Source of the DNA: Bacillota bacterium
GTDB taxonomy: Bacteria; Bacillota; Clostridia; Lachnospirales; Lachnospiraceae
Assembly: GCA_023408815.1 (NCBI GenBank)
Contig: JAEYJO010000052.1
Coordinates: 62,001 to 126,000 of the forward strand
Direction: 5' to 3'
Length of the DNA: 64,000 bases
The notes beneath the pieces were generated by a model, which ran no database searches, had not been told where the DNA came from, and was given only the letters and a program-made list of their open reading frames with translations. Both the position numbers and the translations under genes were made by a program. This document shows positions 57,938 through 64,000 of this stretch, piece by piece. How positions within the stretch are numbered: position 1 is the first letter of the stretch; each line of letters begins with the position of its first letter.

Positions 57938-60900
57938 ATGAGTGAATTACGCTATACTTTGGGAATTGATATCGGTTCAACCACTGTGAAAATAGCTATT
58001 TTGAACGATGCCCATGAAATATTGTTTTCAGATTACGAAAGGCATTTTGCAAACATCCGTGAAACTCTGTCAAGCCTATTGCAAAAGGCATACGATCAGC
58101 TTGGAAATATCGAGCTGCATCCAATGATCACCGGCTCGGGAGGACTTACCTTAGCCAATCATCTGAAGGTTCCCTTCGTACAGGAAGTCATTGCTGTCTC
58201 CACCACACTGCAGGTGCTGGCTCCTCAGACCGATGTAGCGATAGAGCTTGGCGGAGAGGATGCGAAGATCATTTATTTCGAAGGAGGAAATGTGGAGCAG
58301 CGTATGAACGGCATCTGCGCCGGAGGTACCGGTTCCTTTATCGACCAGATGGCGTCTTTATTACAGACAGATGCCTCGGGCCTGAACGAATATGCCAAGG
58401 AGTATCATTCCCTATATACCATTGCCGCGAGGTGCGGTGTATTTGCAAAATCAGACATTCAGCCTCTCATCAATGAAGGTGCCACCAAAGAGGACCTTTC
58501 CGCTTCTATCTTCCAGGCGGTTGTCAACCAGACGATCTCCGGCCTCGCCTGCGGTAAGCCGATCAGGGGACATGTGGCTTTCTTAGGCGGCCCTCTTCAC
58601 TTTCTATCCGAGCTGAAGGAGGCCTTTATCCGCACTCTGAAACTGGATGAAGAGCACATTGTAAATACAGAACATTCCCACCTTTTTGCTGCTATCGGTT
58701 CTGCCTTGCATGCAAAGGAAGAGGTGTTTTACTCCATGGAGGAGATGGTTTTAAAGCTTTCCTCCGACATAAAAATGGACTTCGAAGTGGAACGTATGGA
58801 ACCGCTTTTTGAAAACGAAGCATCCTATATGGAATTCAAGAACAGACATTCCGTACATCACGTAGCCACCTCGGATCTGGCATCCTATCATGGAAATTGC
58901 TTTCTCGGCATCGATGCAGGAAGCACTACCACCAAAGTGGCTCTCGTAGCCGAAGACGGTTCTCTCTTGTATTCCTTCTACAGCAGTAACGACGGGAGCC
59001 CTTTGAAGACGGCAATCCGCTCCATCAAGGAAATTTATACTCTTCTGCCTGAGGATGTAAACATCGTGCGTTCCTGTTCTACCGGATACGGAGAGGCGCT
59101 TATGAAGGCTGCATTTTTGCTGGATGACGGTGAAGTAGAGACAGTGGCACACTACTATGCCGCTGCCTTTTTCGACCCTTCCGTGGATTGCATTCTCGAC
59201 ATCGGCGGTCAGGACATGAAGTGTATCAAAATCAAAAATCAGACCGTAGACAGCGTACAGCTTAATGAAGCATGCTCTGCAGGCTGCGGCTCATTCATAG
59301 AAACCTTCGCGAAATCATTGAACTACAGTGTAGAGGATTTCGCTCAGGCCGCATTGTTCGCGGAGCACCCTATCGACCTTGGTACCCGTTGTACCGTATT
59401 TATGAATTCCAAGGTAAAACAGGCACAGAAGGAAGGAGCCAAGGTGTCCGACATCTCTGCCGGACTTGCATATTCCGTTATTAAAAACGCACTGTTCAAG
59501 GTAATAAAGGTCGCAGACGCTTCGGAGCTGGGTAAGCACATCGTGGTGCAGGGCGGTACCTTTTATAACGATGCAATCCTTCGAGGCTTCGAGAAAATTG
59601 CGGACTGCGAGGCAATTCGTCCCGACATCGCCGGCATCATGGGCGCTTTCGGAGCCGCTCTCATCGCCCGCGAACGCTATACACAGGACTACGATACCTC
59701 TATGCTCTCTATTGAGCAGATAGGCGCGCTCCAATTCGAAACAAGCATGGCGAAATGCAAGGGCTGCACGAACAACTGCCGCCTGACCATAAACAAATTC
59801 AGCGGCGGAAGACAATATATTTCCGGCAACCGCTGCGAACGCGGACTTGGAAAAACGAAGAACGAGAATGGAATCCCCAACCTTTTCGAATATAAATTAA
59901 AAAGAATATTCGGCTACGAGCCCCTTCCTGCCGACGAGGCAAAAAGGGGACGGGTGGGAATTCCAAGGGTACTCAACATGTACGAGAACTATCCGTTCTG
60001 GCATATGTTCTTTACGAAGCTGGGCTATCAGGTGGTCCTCTCTCCTCTTTCCAACCACAATATTTATTCTCTCGGCATCGAATCCATTCCAAGCGAATCC
60101 GAGTGCTATCCGGCTAAGCTGGCCCACGGCCATGTGAGCTGGCTCATTCACGAAGGTGTGGATTTCATCTTCTATCCTGCTCTTTTTTATGAGCGCAATG
60201 AGTTCGAGGAGGCCAACAATCACTATAACTGTCCGATCGTAACTTCTTATTCGGAGAATATAAAAAATAATGTGGAAGAAATCGGACGCGGCGAAGCTGT
60301 TTTACGAAATCCCTTCATGTCCTTCCGCGATGTAAAGACCATATCGGAAGCTCTAATCAAGGAATTTACGGAGATTCCTGCGGAAGAGATTATCGACGCA
60401 GTGGATGCCGGATGGAAGGAAATGAATCAGGCAAGGCTCGATATGATGAAAAAGGGCGAAGAAACGATAAAGTATCTGGAAGAAAACGGCAGGCATGGTA
60501 TCGTCCTTGCCGGGCGTCCTTACCATATCGACCCTGAAATCAACCACGGCATTCCCGAGTTGATTACCTCCTATGGCGTTGCTGTTCTGACGGAGGATTC
60601 CGTTTCCCATTTGGCGAGCCCTGAGCGTCCCCTTATCGTATCCGATCAGTGGATGTATCATTCAAGACTCTATGCTGCGGCAAGCTTCGTAAAAACAAGA
60701 GAAGATCTGGACCTGATCCAGCTGAATTCCTTCGGCTGCGGTCTGGACGCCGTTACCACCGATCAGGTAAGCGACATCCTCTCCGGTTCGGGTAAGATTT
60801 ATACCTGCTTAAAAATCGACGAGGTAAACAACCTCGGTGCGGCGAGAATTCGCGTCCGTTCCCTGCTCTCTGCGATCCGCGTCAGGGATAGCAAAAAACG

Positions 60901-62167
60901 GGAGCGGGAAATTCTATCCTCTGCCATCCATAAGGTTGAGTTTACGGAGAAAATGCGCGAGGAATATACAATTCTCTGCCCCCAAATGTCACCTATTCAT
61001 TTCGAAATATTGGAACCGGCCTTCAGATCCTGCGGCTATAACTTCGAGGTATTGTCTAACGACAACAAGCATGCCGTAGACGTAGGGCTCAAATATGTAA
61101 ATAACGACGCCTGTTATCCGTCCCTGATGGTCGTAGGGCAGATTATGGATGCTCTCTTGTCAGGAAAATATGACTTAAATAAAGTAGCTGTCATCATGTC
61201 ACAAACCGGAGGCGGATGCCGCGCTACCAACTACGTAGGTTTTATACGAAGGGCTTTCGAAAAGGCCGGTATGCCTCAGATTCCTGTTATATCTCTCAAC
61301 ATGGCCGGCATCGAAACCAATCCGGGCTTTAGCCTGAATGCGGATTTGCTCATGCGTGCCGCCTACGGGGCTATCTTCGGGGACATTTTCATGCGTTGCA
61401 TCTACCGTATGCGGCCTTATGAAAAAGAGCCCGGCTCGGTGGAGAAGGTGCATGCGAAATGGCTGAAGCAGTGTCAGGACTTCGTATCCGCAAAGCATAT
61501 GAATTATTTTAAATTCAGGAAGATGTGCCGCTTAATCGTGGAGGACTTCGACGCAATTCCCATTACAGAAGAGGTGAAGCCGAAGGTCGGCATCGTAGGC
61601 GAGATCCTTGTAAAATTTGCTCCTGCCGCCAACAATCATCTTGTAGAGCTTTTGGAGTCCGAGGGTGCGGAAGCTGTGGTTCCTGATTTGATCGATTTCA
61701 TGCTCTACTGCTTTTACAACCAAATATATAAAGCGGAAGAGCTTGGCATGAGCAAGAAAGCAGCCATCGTTTCCAAACTGGGTATCGACGGCATCGAATT
61801 CCTGCGCGCTTCTGCAAGGAGAGCATTTGAGAAGAGCAAACACTTCCATCCTCCGGTAAGCATATACAAAATCGTGAATTATGCAAAGTCTATCGTATCC
61901 ATCGGCAATCAGACCGGCGAGGGCTGGTTCTTAACCGGCGAAATGGTGGAGCTGATACACGGAGGCGTTAACAATATCGTGTGTACCCAGCCGTTCGGCT
62001 GCCTTCCTAACCACGTGGTAGGAAAGGGTGTCATAAAGGAGCTTCGTAAGCAATATCCGCTTTCCAACATCGTTGCCATCGATTATGACCCCGGCGCCAG
62101 CGAGGTAAACCAGTTGAACAGAATAAAGCTGATGCTTTCCACCGCACAGAAAAACTTAAAAAAATAG
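57938..62167 (+). CDS. Giant 2-hydroxyacyl-CoA dehydratase activase-family protein (double BadF/HgdC domain)
   Basis: This 1409-residue protein has two ASKHA ATPase domains (TLGIDIGSTTVKIAI near residue 5 and FLGIDAGSTTTKVALV near 321), each with cluster-ligand Cys loops (NGICAGGTGSFIDQM, AARCGVFAKS; EACSAGCGSFIETF, GTRCTVFMNS). A CKGCTNNC motif near 605 follows, then a DUF2229 domain near 671 (SIPSESECYPAKLAHGH) and a C-terminal HgdB-like region (VGEILVKF). Family members use ATP to push one electron from ferredoxin into a dehydratase or a related radical or corrinoid enzyme. Here the activase and dehydratase-like parts are one chain; the client is unknown. AAGGAAAGGG precedes the ATG. Confidence 0.88.
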   Translation: MSELRYTLGIDIGSTTVKIAILNDAHEILFSDYERHFANIRETLSSLLQKAYDQLGNIELHPMITGSGGLTLANHLKVPFVQEVIAVSTTLQVLAPQTDVAIELGGEDAKIIYFEGGNVEQRMNGICAGGTGSFIDQMASLLQTDASGLNEYAKEYHSLYTIAARCGVFAKSDIQPLINEGATKEDLSASIFQAVVNQTISGLACGKPIRGHVAFLGGPLHFLSELKEAFIRTLKLDEEHIVNTEHSHLFAAIGSALHAKEEVFYSMEEMVLKLSSDIKMDFEVERMEPLFENEASYMEFKNRHSVHHVATSDLASYHGNCFLGIDAGSTTTKVALVAEDGSLLYSFYSSNDGSPLKTAIRSIKEIYTLLPEDVNIVRSCSTGYGEALMKAAFLLDDGEVETVAHYYAAAFFDPSVDCILDIGGQDMKCIKIKNQTVDSVQLNEACSAGCGSFIETFAKSLNYSVEDFAQAALFAEHPIDLGTRCTVFMNSKVKQAQKEGAKVSDISAGLAYSVIKNALFKVIKVADASELGKHIVVQGGTFYNDAILRGFEKIADCEAIRPDIAGIMGAFGAALIARERYTQDYDTSMLSIEQIGALQFETSMAKCKGCTNNCRLTINKFSGGRQYISGNRCERGLGKTKNENGIPNLFEYKLKRIFGYEPLPADEAKRGRVGIPRVLNMYENYPFWHMFFTKLGYQVVLSPLSNHNIYSLGIESIPSESECYPAKLAHGHVSWLIHEGVDFIFYPALFYERNEFEEANNHYNCPIVTSYSENIKNNVEEIGRGEAVLRNPFMSFRDVKTISEALIKEFTEIPAEEIIDAVDAGWKEMNQARLDMMKKGEETIKYLEENGRHGIVLAGRPYHIDPEINHGIPELITSYGVAVLTEDSVSHLASPERPLIVSDQWMYHSRLYAAASFVKTREDLDLIQLNSFGCGLDAVTTDQVSDILSGSGKIYTCLKIDEVNNLGAARIRVRSLLSAIRVRDSKKREREILSSAIHKVEFTEKMREEYTILCPQMSPIHFEILEPAFRSCGYNFEVLSNDNKHAVDVGLKYVNNDACYPSLMVVGQIMDALLSGKYDLNKVAVIMSQTGGGCRATNYVGFIRRAFEKAGMPQIPVISLNMAGIETNPGFSLNADLLMRAAYGAIFGDIFMRCIYRMRPYEKEPGSVEKVHAKWLKQCQDFVSAKHMNYFKFRKMCRLIVEDFDAIPITEEVKPKVGIVGEILVKFAPAANNHLVELLESEGAEAVVPDLIDFMLYCFYNQIYKAEELGMSKKAAIVSKLGIDGIEFLRASARRAFEKSKHFHPPVSIYKIVNYAKSIVSIGNQTGEGWFLTGEMVELIHGGVNNIVCTQPFGCLPNHVVGKGVIKELRKQYPLSNIVAIDYDPGASEVNQLNRIKLMLSTAQKNLKK

Positions 62168-62188
62168 GACCTTTCGGTCCTATTTTTT
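62159..62188. terminator. Bidirectional terminator between activase and amino-acid-binding protein genes
   Basis: AAAAAATAGGACC (62159-62171) and GGTCCTATTTTTT (62176-62188) make a perfect 13-bp stem with a TTTC loop. The activase stop codon lies inside the left arm. A-run and T-run serve both convergent genes. Confidence 0.93.
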
Positions 62189-62202
62189 ATGAATATGCTT
62201 CA

Positions 62203-63168
62203 TTAATCTACAATTCCGCCCTCTACTACCAAGCTGTCCGCATCCACACTGTCTCCGTATACCGGCTTCAAAGTTTCTTCGAAATCCTTATGGAAGAACT
62301 GCTCCGCTGCCAGGCCCTCAATTTCTTCATTGATCCAGTCAAGCAGCTCCGTATTGCCTTTCTGTACCGCCGGAGCGATCGTATCCAGATTTCCAATGGA
62401 TTCGATGCCTACTGCAAAGCCTTTGTTCTGCAAAGCCCAAGCCAATACCTCTGTATTATCTGTGGAGAAAGCATCTCCTCTTCCGTCTGCCAGAGCGTCA
62501 TACGCTTCCTGATACTCATCAAATTTCAAAAGATTGATCTCAGGATAGTTCTCCTGGAAATAAGTTTCTGCCGTAGTTCCTTTTACTACGATAAGAGTCT
62601 TTTCATTTAACTGCTCTACATCCGTTATCAGACTGCCCTCCGGAGAAACCACGCCCAAGGCTACTTTCATATAAGGTAATGCGAAATCTACCTGCTCGCT
62701 TCTTTCCTCCGTTACCGTAAAGTTAGCCAAGATAATATCTACCTTTGCAGATTTCAAATACTCAACCCGGCTGGCTGCCTCTACATATACGAATTCTACC
62801 GCATCCTCACTGCCGAATAAATCCAAAGCGAGGCGCTTTGCAAAATACACATCATATCCTTGTACATCACCATTGGCATCTACGTATCCAAAGGGATTTT
62901 TGTCACTGAATACACCAATTACCAGCTTTCCGTCCGCTTTGATGTCCTCCAGGCTTCTCGCCTGTGCCGAAGCCGAAGCATCTTCCGATTCTGCTGCAGC
63001 CGGCTCTGCGGCACTTTCTTCCTCCGCTGCTTCGCTTTCTGCTGCCGGTGCTGTTTCTTCCGCTGCCGGTGCTGCCGTGGAAGCCGCCTCCTGTGTCTGT
63101 CCGCAGCCCGCCAGTACGCCTGCTAATAAACCTGCTGTCAAGATAACTCCTAATAATTTCTTCTTCAT
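62203..63168 (-). CDS. Amino-acid ABC transporter substrate-binding lipoprotein
   Basis: This 321-residue lipoprotein has a lipobox (GLLAGVLAGCGQTQ), a very Ala/Glu-rich linker to about residue 70, then an SBP family 3 domain (LVIGVFSDKNPFGYVDANGDVQGYDVYFAKRLALDL, VDIILANFTVTEERSEQVDFALPYM, EKTLIVVKGTTAETY). It captures a polar amino acid at the cell surface. The linker DNA is GC-rich and repetitive. It is last in an operon after the ATPase and, presumably, a permease beyond the window. Glutamine, cysteine or another amino acid: the ligand is not determined. Confidence 0.93.
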   Translation of the reverse strand: MKKKLLGVILTAGLLAGVLAGCGQTQEAASTAAPAAEETAPAAESEAAEEESAAEPAAAESEDASASAQARSLEDIKADGKLVIGVFSDKNPFGYVDANGDVQGYDVYFAKRLALDLFGSEDAVEFVYVEAASRVEYLKSAKVDIILANFTVTEERSEQVDFALPYMKVALGVVSPEGSLITDVEQLNEKTLIVVKGTTAETYFQENYPEINLLKFDEYQEAYDALADGRGDAFSTDNTEVLAWALQNKGFAVGIESIGNLDTIAPAVQKGNTELLDWINEEIEGLAAEQFFHKDFEETLKPVYGDSVDADSLVVEGGIVD

Positions 63169-63206
63169 AATAATCCTCCTTGTTTTTGTTGTCTACTTCA
63201 TTTTGT

Positions 63207-63959
63207 TTATATTTCTAACGCTTCATAATGAAACGTATTTAGAAACTGCTTTGCTCTTTCCGTCTTCGGATAGGCGAAAAATTCCTTCGCCATATTCTCC
63301 TCTACAATGACGCCCTGATCCATAAACATGACTCTGTCCGCCACTGCCTTAGCAAACTCCATTTCATGGGTTACGATTGCCATCGTCATACCCTCCTGTG
63401 CCAGCTTCAGCACTACCTGAAGTACCTCGCGGACCATTTCCGGGTCCAGCGCCGCAGTGATTTCATCCAGAAGCAGTACCTCCGGATTCATGATAAGGGC
63501 ACGTACTATGGCAACTCTCTGCTTCTGCCCGCCGGACAGCTGCCTTGGGAACGCGTCCTTTTTATCAGACAAACCCACCCTCTCCAGCAGGGCTGATGCC
63601 TCCCGCTCCGCTTCCTTCCGGTCTCTCTTCTGCACCTTTACCGGTGCCAGCAGAATGTTATTCATAATGCTAAGATGAGGAAACAATTCATAGCTTTGAA
63701 AGACCATACCTATTTTCTGTCTGTGCTGATGAACGTTCTTATCCTTTCTGTCTATGGTCTCACCGCCTAGAACGATGCTTCCCTCATCGATGGGTTCCAA
63801 CAGATTCAGGCATCTTAAAAAAGTGCTCTTACCGCATCCCGATGGCCCTACAATGACTACAACCTCTCCCTTTTTCAGGTCAAAATTGATATCCTTCAAA
63901 ACCGGCTCGTTTTTTTCGTATGATTTCGTCAAATGCTTTACCTGTAAAACTTCATTCAT
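63207..63959 (-). CDS. Amino-acid ABC transporter ATP-binding protein (GlnQ type)
   Basis: This 250-residue ATPase has Walker A (VGPSGCGKSTFLRCLN), Q-loop (IGMVFQSYELFPHLS), signature (QLSGGQKQRVAIVRAL), Walker B (EVLLLDEITAALDPE) and switch His (IVTHEMEFA). DEIT replaces the more usual DEPT. It powers uptake with the binding protein that follows and the permease upstream. The ATG at 63959 lies four bases after the permease stop. It is polar-amino-acid type by sequence. Confidence 0.95.
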   Translation of the reverse strand: MNEVLQVKHLTKSYEKNEPVLKDINFDLKKGEVVVIVGPSGCGKSTFLRCLNLLEPIDEGSIVLGGETIDRKDKNVHQHRQKIGMVFQSYELFPHLSIMNNILLAPVKVQKRDRKEAEREASALLERVGLSDKKDAFPRQLSGGQKQRVAIVRALIMNPEVLLLDEITAALDPEMVREVLQVVLKLAQEGMTMAIVTHEMEFAKAVADRVMFMDQGVIVEENMAKEFFAYPKTERAKQFLNTFHYEALEI

Positions 63960-63963
63960 TTTT

Positions 63964-64000
63964 TCATTTTGCCTCTCTCAAATTCTTAAGATATTCCATT
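63964..64000 (-). CDS. C-terminal end of a probable amino-acid ABC permease, cut by window edge
   Basis: On the minus strand the last codons before the TGA at 63966-63964 read MEYLKNLREAK. This is too short to identify by itself. Position just before a GlnQ-type ATPase and a binding protein makes the inner-membrane permease the expected gene; the basic ending fits such permeases. Confidence 0.45.
   Translation of the reverse strand, partial: MEYLKNLREAK

Noticed and set aside
62850..63120. GC-rich repetitive tract with long plus-strand frames
   Set aside because: It is the antisense of the Ala/Glu-rich linker of the amino-acid-binding lipoprotein.
1..64000. CRISPR arrays, tRNA/rRNA genes, insertion sequences, prophage
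   Set aside because: No regularly spaced direct repeats, cloverleaf-like sequences, transposase motifs or phage structural genes were seen on either strand.

Overview
The window looks like a chromosomal segment of a strictly anaerobic, low-to-moderate GC Firmicute, most probably a Lachnospiraceae-type Clostridium. The supporting signs are the clostridial rnfCDGEAB order, a very large 2-hydroxyacyl-CoA dehydratase activase, separate biotin carrier and carboxyltransferase subunits with an OadG protein, the era-yqzL-recO-glyS neighbourhood, YesM/YesN-controlled sugar uptake, and AGGAGG ribosome binding sites in front of most genes. No rRNA, tRNA, CRISPR array, insertion sequence or phage gene was seen. 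Both ends cut genes: a PepP-type aminopeptidase on the left and the last codons of a probable amino-acid permease on the right.

Layout. (1) 1-1652: deoC and a coupled aminopeptidase P. (2) 1883-14701: a gram-positive polysaccharide/glycoside utilisation locus on the minus strand. It holds YesN and YesM regulators, a sugar-binding lipoprotein, two permeases, a clan GH-G-like glycosidase, a sorbitol-dehydrogenase-like enzyme, a GH78 alpha-L-rhamnosidase and a GH43 enzyme, which together suggest import and intracellular trimming of rhamnose- and pentose-containing plant glycosides. (3) 15127-21421: citrate synthase (+), threonine synthase with a small membrane protein, a SleB-like hydrolase, a free-standing double AP2-like protein (+) and a membrane-anchored GH25 muramidase. 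(4) 21566-26666: the six-gene Rnf ferredoxin:NAD+ oxidoreductase. (5) 26836-34488: a YprB-like exonuclease (+), CheR, ribosomal S1 homologue, ispH, cmk, a BaiN-like flavoprotein, and RpiR and TetR regulators. (6) 34625-38746: a transcarboxylase/decarboxylase-like set (12S-like carboxyltransferase, OadG, biotin carrier, 5S/OadA) with no OadB-type membrane pump subunit in the window. (7) 38881-57635: housekeeping and cell-envelope genes on the minus strand (two DD-carboxypeptidases, scpAB, a phosphoesterase, rpsU, alaS, glyS, lipoproteins, recO, yqzL, era, an M16C peptidase, a sigma-like protein and a pseudo-rhomboid). (8) 57938-64000: the 1409-residue activase (+) facing an amino-acid ABC uptake system.

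Metabolically the segment ties sugar and amino-acid uptake to low-potential electron chemistry. The activase needs reduced ferredoxin or flavodoxin-type electrons, Rnf couples ferredoxin oxidation to ion pumping, and the biotin enzyme set would move carboxyl groups between acyl-CoA and oxaloacetate/pyruvate.

The items that look least explained are: the double AP2/degenerate-HNH protein; the two-gene unit of a catalytically stripped rhomboid with a zinc ribbon and a sigma-70-like protein lacking regions 2.4 and 4; the transcarboxylase-like set with an orphan OadG; a cysteine-rich tail on RnfE; and several structured intergenic elements, including two look-alike inverted repeats near 41.7 kb and three stacked hairpins after rpsU. 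Functions are read from motifs by eye; no database search was run.
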